Shown here: positions 23,738-34,254 of the stretch, piece by piece | How the letters are laid out: the number at the start of each line of letters is the position of its first letter | Position numbering within the stretch: position 1 is the stretch's first letter | DNA from: Botryosphaeria dothidea | Lineage: Eukaryota > Ascomycota > Dothideomycetes > Botryosphaeriales > Botryosphaeriaceae | Assembly (NCBI GenBank): GCA_011503125.2 | Contig: WWBZ02000073.1 | Coordinates: forward strand, 186,001-250,000 | Reading direction: 5' to 3' | DNA length: 64,000 nt | The notes under the pieces: generated by a model | What the model saw: only the letters and a program-made list of their open reading frames with translations | Told to the model about the DNA's origin: nothing | Databases searched by the model: none | Translations under genes and position numbers: made by a program

Positions 23738-23775
23738 CTGCAGCACCTCGTATCAGATATACAGAGGTGCTGCAG
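23738..23775. repeat. Perfect 12-bp inverted repeat (hairpin)
   Basis: CTGCAGCACCTC at 23738–23749 is matched exactly by its reverse complement GAGGTGCTGCAG at 23764–23775, with a 14-base spacer between them. The right arm runs directly into the longer degenerate repeat core at 23764–23788. Such a stem could act as a terminator for RRP7 or be the end of a small inverted-repeat element; the second fits the related copies better. Confidence 0.85.
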
Positions 23776-23945
23776 CTGACGGTTAGCGACAATGGCATTC
23801 AATCAGTAACAAAGCCATCCGAATGAATGCTTCGACTATCCCCAGCAATATCCATTGCGCCTTTGTCTGGCTTGTACGCGGGAACATCGCGTTCAGCGCT
23901 AACCGCCGGTTGCAGCACTCTGCTGTACGATGCATGTCGGGAGTG
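23764..23945. mobile_element. MITE-like degenerate inverted-repeat element
   Basis: The core TGCTGCAGCTGACGGTTAGCG (23768–23788) recurs in reverse complement at about 23899–23920 (TGCTGCAACCGGCGGTTAGCG in that orientation). The differences between the two arms are transitions only. A third related copy lies near 47041–47116. Divergence dominated by C/T and G/A changes is what repeat-induced point mutation leaves, but three short copies are too few to prove it. No coding capacity, target-site duplication or clear outer boundary was identified. The element ends next to the RRP7 stop codon. Confidence 0.5.
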
Positions 23946-23949
23946 GTAC

Positions 23950-24964
23950 TCAACTCTCGGGCTATAGACAATGTCAGCGTAAACTCGCCTACATGGAATA
24001 TCCGGCACTTACCCTGATCTTTCCTCTGCGAGCTCTCATACGCTCGACCCTCTTCCTGTCCTCCTGGAATTCCCTCTTCAACCTCTCCGCATTCTCTTTC
24101 TTTTTCTCTCTGGTCTGGAACCTGTAGAAATCCTCCGGCGGCTTCTGCCTCTCCTTGAGTTTCTCTGCCGCGGCCTGCGCCTCTTCCAACCTTGCCGGAC
24201 CAGCACGCCCACCTCTGGTAACAGTAATGAATCCATCATCATCCGGAACGCTCCGTGCTTGTTTGAGGGCTCTGGCGCGAGCCGCTTCCATCGAGGAGAA
24301 TTGCGAGAGATAGCCGTTGACGGTTGCTTGTAGAATGTCCCGGTCGGGGAATGTAAGCTCGTGATGAGTACGATATCCTGTGGTTAGGACATGTCAGTCG
24401 ATCGCAACCTCTTCATTCACGGGGTTGCGGAATTGGACAGCACTCACTGTGCAGACCAAGAGACATGTCCGACTTCCAAGTTATTTCCGCCCTCTTTTTT
24501 GCGACACGCGTGACCTCCTTCATGGCCATTTCGGCGCTCGTCTTATCCACAAAGACCAAGACGGCGCTGCTACCGCTGCCGAGGATTTCTGCATCCCAAG
24601 TCTGCGGCAACCCAATGTCTCCAACGCTCGTGTCCGCGCCTCTCTTTCTTTTCTTGCCTGCCTTTGCGCTAGCAGCGGTGCCACGCTCGCTCTTCTTAGG
24701 TCTCGCGCCCTCGATATCGACACGCTGTATCTTGGCTCCGCCTAACTGCTCTGCAAATAGCGTGCGCAGCGACGACTCGGTAGCATCGATGGGCAAATTG
24801 CTGGCGAACAGCGACCGGGGAGTGTTCTCATCGGGAAGCTTTGGAGCGTGTGGGCGGATGTAGAGGTAATGGGTGGCTGTTTGTGGGAACGACGGGACAC
24901 CGGGGATGGTGAGTGGGAGGACTGTGTAGTCTCCGGCTCTGAGAGGAGCTCTTGAGGGTGCCAT
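23950..24964 (-). CDS. RRP7: Ribosomal RNA-processing protein 7
   Basis: Small-subunit processome factor acting in the nucleolus in 18S rRNA maturation. Exons 24964–24448, 24377–24013 and 23961–23950 give 297 aa. The N-terminal half holds an RRM-like fold (RSLFASNLPIDATESSLRTLF … SAVLVFVDKTSAEMAMKE) with an inserted Lys-rich loop. The C-terminus is the diagnostic RRP7 domain: DDDGFITVTRGGRAG, then PPEDFYRFQTREKKKENAE and RVERMRARRGKIR. Reading straight through the second donor would add SAGYSM. Splicing there (GTAAGT, branch CTGAC, acceptor TATAG) instead yields Pro-Glu-Ser-stop, matching the usual RRP7 ending, so a 12-nt terminal exon is called. Assignment is firm; the terminal exon is likely. 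Confidence 0.93.
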
Positions 24965-25578
24965 GGTGTGTGGTGTGCGTGTCTTGTCGCGTGTTGGAGC
25001 TGCGGAAAGTTTTGGATGCGCAGAAATTCTGCCGCCCAGGAAAATCTCACCGCCTGCACGGCCCTTTTGGCGCTCGAGACGACACCATCGCTTCCTCACT
25101 CCCACACTCCCGAATGCCCTGCGACGAAAGGATCCAGAACGAAGTAAACCGTGCTGCATCACAACGGAAGTGTCACTAATGCCCTTGAATGCGCTAGGGA
25201 CGGCAGTTCCGTGTCTCATACTAGCTGATACTATGCCGTTGGTGATGGCCTCGGTGACGTCTTTGCTGACCGTCGTGATGTAGTACCACTGCTGGCTGTG
25301 GAAGTGTGGTTATTTCTCTGTATGTGTCTGGGTCTGTGCTCAAGCTTCTTTGCTGCATTGGTGCTGCAAGAAGCCGTCCGCCTGCGTCAATAGCTTCATC
25401 CACGTCAATCGCCACCCATTGTTGCCTTAACTACCACCCCTCTTCCCGCTCAGCTTCTTTCATCGCTCAACCACTGCTGCGAACGGCACTGCCCAGCTCT
25501 GCGTCCCAAAAGAATCCACCACTGCTGCTGTTGCCTTCACATCAACCGCCACGACAACTCCACACCTGCCTGCCGAAA
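24965..25578. promoter_or_regulatory. Divergent promoter between RRP7 and the BTB-like gene
   Basis: 614 bases separate two divergent start codons. No TATA box or recognisable factor site stands out. Open frames run into this region from both genes but lack homology-like features. Confidence 0.4.
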
Positions 25579-26470
25579 ATGTCCAACGGCAACGTCCGCA
25601 ATCTGCCTCGTCGCCAACGCCAGGCCCTACTCAAAGGCCCAACCGTGACTATCGAGCTCGATGCCGGCGAGGGCAATCCGCGTACCCTAATCGCGGTCCC
25701 GCGTGCCGCCCTAAAGGCCTTCTCCACGGTCGCCGCTGACCTTTTGTCCGACCCTCGAGACACCAATCTCCTCCTCCCGCAGGGCATGGCCGCTCCCGCC
25801 GCCCTGCGCTATGTCGTCGAGTGGATCCCTCGCGCCTGCGACTCCGCCGACTTCATGCCCATCAAGCGCAAGGACGACTTCAAGCACAACGTGCGCATCG
25901 TCAGTGACCACAGTCCCAATGCCAACAGAATCAGGAAGGTAACATGTCGCGAATATCTAGTACCAGGCCGCCCAGTCCCTCGGCATCACCGAAGCCCTAA
26001 CCACCATCGGCGGCTGGCTCAACCTCCGCATCTCCAGCTTCGAAAAGCAGCCGTGGAGCTGGGAGGACACGCTCGACATGCTGGTGACGCTGCCCAAGGA
26101 CGCCGCCATCATCGACCGCCTGATCGAGAAGGTCGCCCTGGCCCGCCGCCGCAAGCTCCTCTCGCCGGACTTCTGCGCCAGCCTCAGCGCCTTCCTCCTC
26201 AAATGCCCCGAGCTCGCCGCGCGCTTCCGCGTCGAGGACGACCCGCAGCTGCGCCAGGAAAAGCGGCAGCGCAACGGCGACAGCCCGCCGGCCAGCGACG
26301 ACCGCTCCTCCAGCAACGGTTCCGAGAACCGCGCTCCCGATACGCGCAAGCGCAGCCGCGGTGGCCGCAAGCACAGGCGCAGTGCGGAGAATAAGCGCAA
26401 GTCGTTCGACTACAGCAACAATCGCATCCTGTCGGATGCCGACGTCGACTTTCTCATGGGCCGCCTTTGA
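25579..26470 (+). CDS. BTB/POZ-like protein with basic C-terminal tail
   Basis: Two exons, 25579–25899 and 25961–26470, give 276 aa. The first ~90 residues (VTIELDAGEGNPRTLIAVPRAAL … FSTVAADLL) read like a fungal BTB-type fold: a strand pair, a helix carrying the 'AFSTVAADLL' turn, and a conserved-looking LRYVVEWIPRAC. The second exon contains YQAAQSLGITEAL and a helical LLKCPELAARFR segment. The tail from about residue 210 is Arg/Lys/Ser-rich (DTRKRSRGGRKHRR), suggesting nuclear location. The donor is the weaker GTCAGT, and the acceptor is CTAG. The BTB assignment is by pattern only; function is unknown. Confidence 0.65.
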
Positions 26471-27947
26471 GTATGGGATTGCGCTTGCTTCGAGATACTT
26501 ATACCCCTGCGTTGCGGAAGAGCGTTTGACTACCAAGAGCACGAAACCTTGTGGTAAAAGCAAGAGAGCTGTTTTCCAACATCTGAGCTTTTAGCTCAAT
26601 GCTATCCCGCAGATTGATGGAGCTGGTTTGACGGAATACCATTTGAAGGATCAAAGTCAGTGCAACCTTGGTCACCAAGTTCTTTTGTTCCTTCATGAAT
26701 GGTGGCACTTCAGTTAGGTAGCACACGAGGAGATACCGATTCTGCCAAAAACAGATACTACTTGCTGACCTGCCCAACCAAAAAAAATCAAAAAAAATCT
26801 CTATGCTCATTCGTGTAAAGCGACTGGCACACATGTTCTCTGAGAGTGCTTGTTTGGTCCAGTGTTCAAAAATCAAGGCGGCACAGCAGCTAGAAGAATA
26901 TCGCGGCTTCTCTGAAGTTGGCTTTTGTTGTTACACGGAACATCTCAATTCCAGACGCATGTTTCAAATGTATCACAGAAAACATCAAATCACACCAGCG
27001 GATCCGCGTCGGTGGCGCACGGCAGGCGGGCGGCGCCGTCGCTCGTGCGACCGAGGACGTCGTGGACAGTGCGAGTGAGGGCGGTCGTCGACGGTCGGCG
27101 GCGACGGTGCATAAGATCTTGATCCAATAGAGGAAGCATCCTGAGATAGAGACAGATGGGCGTGAAGGAGACGAGCAAGACAAAAAGGAAAAGAGCAAAA
27201 CTATCTGGCCATGCATTTCATAACATGACCGTTGATAGAACAGACTTTGGGGACTCTATACAGCGCCTGTTTTTAATGTGTCTCAAGCCCCGTCCCCACT
27301 CAAGGTTGCCCATTCAGCTACTTGTAGGATACAAGTGGACTTATACACAACACTGTGCGGCTTCATGAGGCGGGATGTTAGAAGGACCTCTGCTTCCTAA
27401 CTTTATATACCCAACTAAACCCGTTGCAATGGCTTTGGACTTGAGGTCGATGGAATTGCACGAGATTGTATGGGTTGCGTAAGACAAACCCGTACGACAA
27501 GCCTGTATGAGTGTAAGACGCGTGAGAACGCGTGCTGCGCAGTTACCTTGGTTGTTGACTGGGAAGCCGTGGCACCGTCCTCTGCAGTTCGCTATATATC
27601 CAGCTCGCATGTTAGAATCAAATTTGTATATTAGAGCCACCCCTCATTGTGATACGACACATCGCGCGAGCTTTGTGATAAAAGGTTCCTATATTAATTC
27701 CTGTTCTGATAACGATACATCATGAACTTCATCAACCATCCCCCCCCCCCCCAAAAAAAAAAAAAACATTACCCAGGCCGTCAAAAGGGGGAATATTGAA
27801 CCATCCCACACCGTATTATGCGGAAAGTGCAAAACGAAAGTGAGGAAAAAAGGGTAACTATGATGCCAAAAAAGGGGACCAAGGAATGTCTCGAATCGAA
27901 CGCGAAAAAACAAAAGCCGTCTCCCGCTCCTCACCCACGCGCGTTCC
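26471..27947. other. Intergenic region, AT-rich with a GC-rich island
   Basis: No gene is supported. A GC-rich island at about 26997–27110 stands out within AT-richer flanks and is open in all three minus-strand frames, which may be chance or a remnant. A C13A14 homopolymer junction lies at 27740–27766. The right end is the 3' flank of the minus-strand secreted-protein gene. Confidence 0.45.
27740..27766 (+). repeat. Poly-C/poly-A junction (C13A14)
   Basis: Thirteen C followed immediately by fourteen A. A second, longer junction of the same type (C18A19) lies at 32898–32934 inside an intron. Such tracts are also prone to sequencing length errors. Confidence 0.85.
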
Positions 27948-29441
27948 TCAACGCCTCGCCTCCGTCCCGTTCGAGCCGGGACTGGGCGTCACCACCACCG
28001 TCGTCGTCACCGTCACCGTGCTCAGCCACACGTACGTCACGTCGCCGCCCGCCGCGTCCGTCGTCGTGCTCGTCATCGCCGACGTCAGCACGACGGCCCC
28101 GCCGCTCTCGCTGCTCGTCGTCGTCGTCGTCGTCGTCGTCGTCCTGTTCTCGCGCGCCGCTGACAGCGGGCCGATCGGGATGGGCATGCGCGTTGGCAGG
28201 GAGAGCGGCGCCAGGCTCGTCGTGTTGATGAGGGACGCCGAGAGGGGGCCGAGGAGGTTGGTTGCGGGGACGAGCGGGGTGGCGGTGTTGGAAGCGGTGG
28301 CGTTGAGGATGGGGCCGCTGGGGTTGGGGTAGAGGGGAGTGAGGGTCGGCGCGGTGAGGTTGGAGAGGAGCTCGGCGACGAGGGTGGTGTTGTAGGAGGA
28401 GAGGGAGAGGGCGGACGTGATGTTGGAGATGAGGGCGGAGACGGCGGGGGGCGCGATGGCGGTGAGGGTTGAGGGGGCGGCGGTCGTCGTCGTGTTGGCG
28501 AGGGTGGTGCTGAAGGTTTCCGTGTGGAGCGTGGCTGCGGAGGTGCTGTTGGCCCACGGTGCCTCGTGAGGGGTGGTTTGGTAGACGGGGCCGCTGGTGT
28601 TGGCGGCCAGGAAGCTGGTCAGGGTGGCGTTCGGGGTGAGGAGCGGCGCTGAAGTTGCGTTCAAGTAGGAAGGAATGGCAGTGACATTAATGGGGAGTGC
28701 GCTCGATGTGAAGTCGGCGATGGAAGACGAAGTGACGTTTGCGACATTGGGTGATGTTGTGTTGGTGAAGACGGGAAGCTCAAGCGTAGAGTTGACAGAG
28801 GGAACGTAAGATGGGACTGATGTGACATTTGCAGAGAAGGCTGGCGTAGTCACGTTTGGCGCAGAAATGACGGGAGCGAAAGGAGAGCCAGGGGCAGTCG
28901 GCGCAAGCCAAGAGGTGATATTGCCGTAACCCGGTAGCGATGTGGCAGCAGAGGCGGCAGTCGTCAATGGAGGGACGAGGCTTTCCAGGATAGGGAGGAT
29001 GGTGAAGATGGGGTTGGGCTCAGTAATTGGTGTTGGTGCAATGGAGCTTGCATTGACTGTGTAGTTGAGGGCGAGGGGAGTGCTCGGGACGGGAGGGGCA
29101 TATGTAGGAGCGGTCTCGGATGCGGAGGTGGTGGAGGAGCCAATGAGGCTTCCGAACAAGCTTTCCAAGGATTCGATCTTGTCTCCAACCTCGTTGAAGA
29201 ATTTCAGAGCGTCGTTCGGAAGATCCCGAATGGACTCATCCAGACGGTCGATATTCTCAATAAGACGATCAGCGGCGGATTGACTGGTAGTTGCTGGAGC
29301 AACATCGCTAGTGGTGGTCTGCCTAGGCTGGATACGGGGATGGTTGGCATTCCAATTGAGGAAATAGGCATCTACGAGGGGAGAGTGGAGGAGAAAAAGA
29401 ACGACAAGGCCAAAGCGGCCAGGAGAGTTTGCGGGAGACAT
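27948..29441 (-). CDS. Secreted Ser/Thr-rich mucin-like protein
   Basis: Single-exon 497-aa protein. The N-terminus has a signal peptide (FGLVVLFLLHSPLVDA). A short helical segment follows (about residues 55–95, SAADRLIENIDRLDESIRDLP), then a long region dominated by Thr, Ser, Pro, Ala and Asn with many N-x-S/T sites, so heavy glycosylation is likely. Near the C-terminus a (GTC)n repeat on the plus strand encodes a Thr run. The last residues (NGTEARR) show no hydrophobic GPI-attachment tail. Composition suggests a cell-wall or extracellular-matrix protein. No enzymatic domain is visible and no orthologue is recognised. Confidence 0.75.
   Translation of the reverse strand: MSPANSPGRFGLVVLFLLHSPLVDAYFLNWNANHPRIQPRQTTTSDVAPATTSQSAADRLIENIDRLDESIRDLPNDALKFFNEVGDKIESLESLFGSLIGSSTTSASETAPTYAPPVPSTPLALNYTVNASSIAPTPITEPNPIFTILPILESLVPPLTTAASAATSLPGYGNITSWLAPTAPGSPFAPVISAPNVTTPAFSANVTSVPSYVPSVNSTLELPVFTNTTSPNVANVTSSSIADFTSSALPINVTAIPSYLNATSAPLLTPNATLTSFLAANTSGPVYQTTPHEAPWANSTSAATLHTETFSTTLANTTTTAAPSTLTAIAPPAVSALISNITSALSLSSYNTTLVAELLSNLTAPTLTPLYPNPSGPILNATASNTATPLVPATNLLGPLSASLINTTSLAPLSLPTRMPIPIGPLSAARENRTTTTTTTTTSSESGGAVVLTSAMTSTTTDAAGGDVTYVWLSTVTVTTTVVVTPSPGSNGTEARR
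28115..28143 (+). repeat. (GTC)n repeat encoding poly-Thr/acidic-free tract
   Basis: About nine GTC/TCG-phase units within the 3' part of the mucin-like gene. In the minus-strand reading frame they give ACG/ACC threonine codons, lengthening the O-glycosylation-prone region. Confidence 0.85.
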
Positions 29442-30546
29442 GATGCTGAACGAGCGACTGGCAAGAAGAAGGCTGGAGCAGCGACGCAGCAGCAGGTATA
29501 AATCCCCAGCGCGACAGCTGGGAGGGTGAGGCGATTCGCATACGAGGTATCATTTCCATGTGAGGACGGGGAATGCAGCGGGAGGGACAGCTCCCTTGGG
29601 TACTCTCGTGGTCCACATTCCTGGGAGCAACTCCTCGCATCGTCGGCCGGGTGGGCCAATCACAGCTCGGATGGAAGTAGCAGTTGAGGCTGAATAATGG
29701 CGTGGGAGGGCGACGCACGCCGGGACTGCTCCTTTGCTCGCTTAGTTACCACGAGAGGAAGGCAGGGCTGCCTGTTCGGGAGAGCTGCATCGGAATCCAG
29801 CAAGGAGAGGGCTGAACAATGGAAGCGAAAGCATGCTCGATAAACAGAGACGAGGCGTTGGTGCCACGCGGGAGGCGTTCCGGCGGTCCAGGCCGTTGCC
29901 AAGCGCACGTCATCTGTTTCATGGTGGTGAGGACGAGGCGATTCAGAGTCTGGCCGCCTGGAGGGCGCAGCCAAGAGGATCGTCAGGCACGACTCTTGCC
30001 ACAGCTGTGTCCCAGGGGTTGCTGGAGTGCTGGTGAAGGTTGTGGCTGAAGTCTAATTATGCATGAGTTTTAAGCGTACCGTCGCGCGGCTGAGATGGAG
30101 TTTCTGAGCGCGAACAAGGTGCAATTCGCTTGAAACATGACGCAGCACGGCGAGATGAAAAGTGGCTCAGAAACAAGCGGCCGAAATCGCGGCTTGGTGC
30201 TCTTGGCTCGACGGCCTTGACGCAGAGCTCCCCGACGCCCGTCCACCCGTCCACCCGTCCACCCGGCCCCCGCTGCCTCAATTGCCGGCCGTTCTGATCG
30301 GATCGAGTGAGGAGAAGGCCGCGGTCACGCGGCAGAGGCAGCCGGGGTCGGATCGAGCGGTCGGTGAGATTTGGCGCGAGATTGTGGGGAAAACCTGGGG
30401 GAAGAGTGGGCGGTGGCAACAGTGGCTTATAGCACTGAACGTCATCGAGGTTTTTGCGTCGGCCAAGTCTGCATTGAACCCCGCCCAACTAGCTCCGTCA
30501 AAGCTCACAACCCGGTCAAGGCAATAAGACTTCTGACTAGCTGCCA
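29442..30546. promoter_or_regulatory. Divergent intergenic region
   Basis: About 1.1 kb between the divergent starts of the mucin-like gene (minus) and the SMP-30-like gene (plus). A (CCGTCCAC)-like short tandem repeat lies near 30240–30262. No gene is supported. Confidence 0.4.
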
Positions 30547-31816
30547 ATGGCTGCTCGCTATAAGAAAGAGCCCAGGCCCGGCCCTGTCTCTTCTGTCTCT
30601 GCGAGCTCCCTCTTCTCCGACCGCCGCATCCATTGCACAGCTCTATTGGCGCTGTGTATAGCCCTGATCATGGCTGGCTTCGTTGACGTCGATCTGCTCG
30701 CTTTGGCAAGCAATGCCAACTATTTTTCCACCCTGCCTGCCACCAGCGGTGCCGAGCCTGCCATTTCGCTGCTCAACTTCAACTCCTTCCAGACCGACGT
30801 CCTGGGCAAGAATGCAACCGCCCGCAAAATCGCGGATTTGCCCTGGCAGGCCTTCCACGAGGCTGGCATCTACTACGAGCCCGACAACTCCCTATACGTC
30901 ACCTCCAACTACGTCTCTCTCGAGGACAACATCAACATCACCATCGTCAGCTTGGACGACTACAGCATTACTTCGACCCAATTCCCCGATCTGTGGGAAG
31001 CCAACGGCGGGTCTTCCTACTATCCTCCGGGCTCCGACACTACCAAGAGGCCTCCCCAACACGTCTACTGCGACGAGGGTGATTTCGAGCATCCCTCCGC
31101 ACTGATCGCTGTTGATCCCGGCACAAACACCTCCACCACCCTTCTTACCTCCTTCCTCGGCCGCAACTTCTCCTCTATCAATGATGTCCGCCAGCATGCC
31201 GAAACTGGAGATCTGTGGTTCACTGATGCCGGTAAGTAATTCTGCACAGGGAAAAAATTTTTTTTTTTTCTTTCGAGAAACTAATGACCCTGATCCAGAC
31301 TATGGATATTTCCAATACTTCCGCCCTCCTCCTGTCATCCCCAAGCAGGTTTACCGCTTCGAGCCCACCACCGGCGTTATCCAAGTCGTTGCCGACGGGT
31401 TTGTCGAGAGCAACGGTCTCGAATTCTCCCCGGACCACAAGACTCTTTACGTTAGCGATACCGGCGCTCAGCAATTCACTCGCAACGACACCGGCCCCGG
31501 CACCATTTACGCTTTTGACGTCATCGACAACAAGCGCCTGGCCAACAGGCGTACTTTCGCCTTCTGCGACAACGGCTTCCCTGACGGTGTTCACGCCGAC
31601 ACTGACGGCAATGTTTGGGCTGGCTGCGGCGATGGTGTGCATGTCTTCAACCCCGATGGGATTCTGCTTGGCAAGATCTTCGTGGGCGAGACCAGCAACA
31701 ACTTTGCCTTCATCCCTGGTGGAGTGCTGGTTTTCACTAACTACAGGCTATGGCTTGTTGAGAACATCAAGGCCCAGGGTAGGGAGGTCTGCAAGGATTT
31801 CGGTGTCGGCTGTTAA
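30547..31816 (+). CDS. SMP-30/gluconolactonase-like beta-propeller protein, secreted or membrane-anchored
   Basis: Two exons (30547–31231 and 31299–31816) give 400 aa of the SMP-30/gluconolactonase/LRE-like superfamily, calcium-dependent six-bladed propellers that hydrolyse lactones or organophosphate-like esters. Visible blades: FHEAGIYYEPDNSLYVTSN, SINDVRQHAETGDLWFTDADYGY, VVADGFVESNGLEFSPDHK, TLYVSDTGAQQ and DGVHADTDGNVWAGCGDGV. The last two motifs carry the conserved Asn/Asp metal ligands. A hydrophobic segment (TALLALCIALIMAGFVDV, about residues 33–50) follows a basic N-terminus, so it could be a signal anchor. A TATAAG sequence inside codons 4–6 and an ATG at 30670 allow a shorter cytosolic form lacking this segment. 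The intron contains a T13-like run. Confidence 0.82.
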
Positions 31817-32072
31817 TCGGCCATCAAAAAATGGGGTATTGTGCAAAGAGTAGCATACCTGTACAGATGAATGTATAATTTAATAACCGGTGTATTCGTT
31901 CCTTGGTTGGAAATCCATGTGGGACAGGATTAAACATCAAACAACATGAATGGGTTTCATGTGATATTATGCTACCGTATACATTGAGTGCTTGAACATC
32001 CAATTGGATACGGAACTCGAGGGTTCAGAAGATATTCTCATGCAAACACTCTGTCATACAATGACTGCCGCT

Positions 32073-33955
32073 CTATGAAACCTCACTCACAGCCTCCCGA
32101 GCACTAGACTTTTGTTGCACCTCGGTTTCTTCCACGGACGCCTCTTCAGAACCATTCTCCTCAGCCACTGACTGCACCTGCCTTTTGTAATACCACCTTT
32201 CAATACCGCCCAGCACCACCGAACACCAGAGGGTAAGCGCCACCACGAAGACCAGCGCAGCAATATATCCATGCGTCTTGCGGTACGTTGGCGCATCATT
32301 TGCCGGGAACATGTATTGCGAGAACGGAGTCGAGAAAGCACTTCCAAGAGTAAGCAACACGTATTCTCACAGAAAAAAAAAAATAGTCGAGTCTCACCTT
32401 CCCACAGACATCATCATTGCCATGGTGAATGCACGTAGCTGATTATCACCGCCGCACAGGCTGTTGACCCAACCGGAAAGGAGCGGGGAGAAGCAGCCGT
32501 AACATCCCTGAAGGAAGAAGGCCGCCATCTTCAAGCCGGTGCTGGAGGGCCAAATCACGTAGATGACGTAGCAGAATGTCATCAAGATACCGACCACGAA
32601 CATGACCGGCGCTCGACTGCCAATTATGTCGGATGCAATGCCGCTTCCGGTCATGAAGAAGAAGTTCTACGTAGATGCGTCAGCGCTTTGAAAGCCCCCA
32701 CTCGCAGTTTCTGCTGAAACTTACCACCGCACCAACGACGGTCGGAATGTTATTGATCTCCGGCACGCTGTATCTGTTCTTGCCGTCGGCCGTCTTCTCC
32801 GACTTCAGCCACAGCGCCATCCACGTCTGGACGGAGGAGCCGCAGGTCAAAGACCACAAACTGTTGAACAATCGTCAGCCCGGTTGCGCCCCCACCACCC
32901 CCCCCCCCCCCCCCCAAAAAAAAAAAAAAAAAAAGAGTCTCCGCCGAGGGAGAAACAACAAAAGCAACCCGCCAACTCACCTCCAAGCAACACAAAACAC
33001 GTAAAGCTGCCAGCTCCCAAAAATCCGCCTCACCGCGCTCCAGTCCATCTTCCCCGCCTCCGCCCGCCCCTCCTCCTCCATCCGCTCCCGCGCCCGCCGC
33101 TTCTCCCACCCGTTCAGCCACCACGCCGTGCTCGACTTCGGCGTGTCGGGAAAACACGTCGCCCCGTACAGCACCACCGGCACCGCGAGCACGAAGTCGA
33201 ACACGAACAGCCACCGCCACGCGCTCAGCCCGCCCCTGCCGTTCATGCCCGTGTACAGCCCGCTCTGCAGGTAGCCGCTGAACATCTGGCCCAAGACGCC
33301 GGAGATGACGAAGAAGGCGGAGCGGCGCCCCAGCTCGGAGCGCCGGTACCACGAGCCGATGACGTAGTGCAGGCCCGGCAGCGCCGCCGACTCGAAGAAG
33401 CCGATGAAGAAGCGCAGGATGTAGATCTGGACGGCGTTTTGGGCGCGGAAGAGGGCGAGCACGAAGACGGACCAGGTGAGCAGGCAGGCGGGGAGGTGGA
33501 TGCGCGGGAGGATGACGGTGAGGAGGAGGTTGGAGAGCGGGGCGCCGATGATGTAGCCGATGTTGTAGTAGGTGGTCATGAGGTTGAGCTCGTTGCCGTC
33601 TGTGGGGGGTGTTAGTTTGAGGGGAGGTTTGTTTTATTTCCGTTCCGCTTTTCTTTTTTTTTTTTTGCGGTTGGTGCGAGAATGCTTACAGAGGCCGAGC
33701 TCCTCTTTCATGCCGGAGACGTAGGCGTTGGAGATGTTGGTCTGGTCGAGGTATTTGATGAAGAAGCACTGCGAGCGTTAGCAGCTGAGCGCCAGAGCGT
33801 ACGTGCGCCAGACTCACCAGACAGCTGTACGTCAGGATGAAAATGTCGAGCTTGCGGATCAGCCATTTCTCCTCCTTGCTGGTGCCAGGCTCGTGCCAGT
33901 GGAAGATGGACGGCCTCTCCGCGCCGGGCGCCGCCTTGAAGTTGAAGACACCCAT
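32073..33955 (-). CDS. MFS permease of the allantoate/Dal5 (anion:cation symporter) family
   Basis: Six exons: 33955–33818, 33768–33690, 33599–32981, 32860–32725, 32666–32398 and 32340–32073, about 502 aa. The order of motifs follows the Dal5/Tna1 group: [12 protein letters not shown] (TM1), then [40 protein letters not shown], and the signature [31 protein letters not shown] across TM4–5. A central loop ends with FPDTPKSS and TAWWL. Known members import allantoate, ureidosuccinate, nicotinate, pantothenate or dipeptides by proton symport at the plasma membrane; the exact substrate is not readable. The start is the ATG at 33955, because the codon three positions upstream is TTG. The third intron contains the C18A19 tract. 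The gene is divergent from an alpha/beta hydrolase, with 5-oxoprolinase beyond. Confidence 0.9.
32898..32934 (+). repeat. Poly-C/poly-A junction (C18A19) inside an MFS intron
   Basis: Eighteen C followed by nineteen A within the intron 32861–32980 of the permease gene. In the sense strand this is T19G18, a long polypyrimidine run followed by a purine run upstream of the acceptor. Such a G run could form a quadruplex in the pre-mRNA. Confidence 0.85.
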
Positions 33956-34254
33956 GTCGAGCAAGTCGCGAAAGTCCGTTCACCCCTGCGTGCGCATCAA
34001 TTTCACAGCGGCACGGCGGTGCTTTTTGTAAGACCGCACCAGATCTCTCCACCGCTTCGACTGCATTTGCTTGGCCGGACACAAAAAACACTCGCGATGG
34101 TGCAATCGGCGCTCGGTGCAGCCCGTCACGGTCAAGAGTGGGGATTCATTGCCGCGGAGGACGGGAACAGGCATGCATGCCGAACCGGCATATAAGACGA
34201 CTGCGGCTAGCAAGAAACAAACGTTGGGGTCAACCCGATACTGTGACCCTGAAA
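33956..34254. promoter_or_regulatory. Shared divergent promoter of permease and alpha/beta hydrolase
   Basis: Only 299 bases separate the two start codons. A TATA box (CATATAAG) lies about 60–65 bases upstream of the hydrolase ATG, near 34189–34195. No HGATAR-type nitrogen-regulator site was found by eye. The short shared region suggests co-regulation, but this is inference. Confidence 0.6.

Larger units (their letters stand above)
23125..23949. other. Spacer between UAP1 and RRP7 carrying a degenerate inverted repeat
   Basis: The left half is the UAP1 promoter. The right half, from about 23738, is occupied by an inverted-repeat element described separately. No gene is supported. Confidence 0.6.

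Noticed and set aside
26997..27110. GC-rich island as a short coding exon
   Set aside because: All three minus-strand frames are open, so coding cannot be assigned, and no flanking exons with consensus splice sites join to a recognisable protein.
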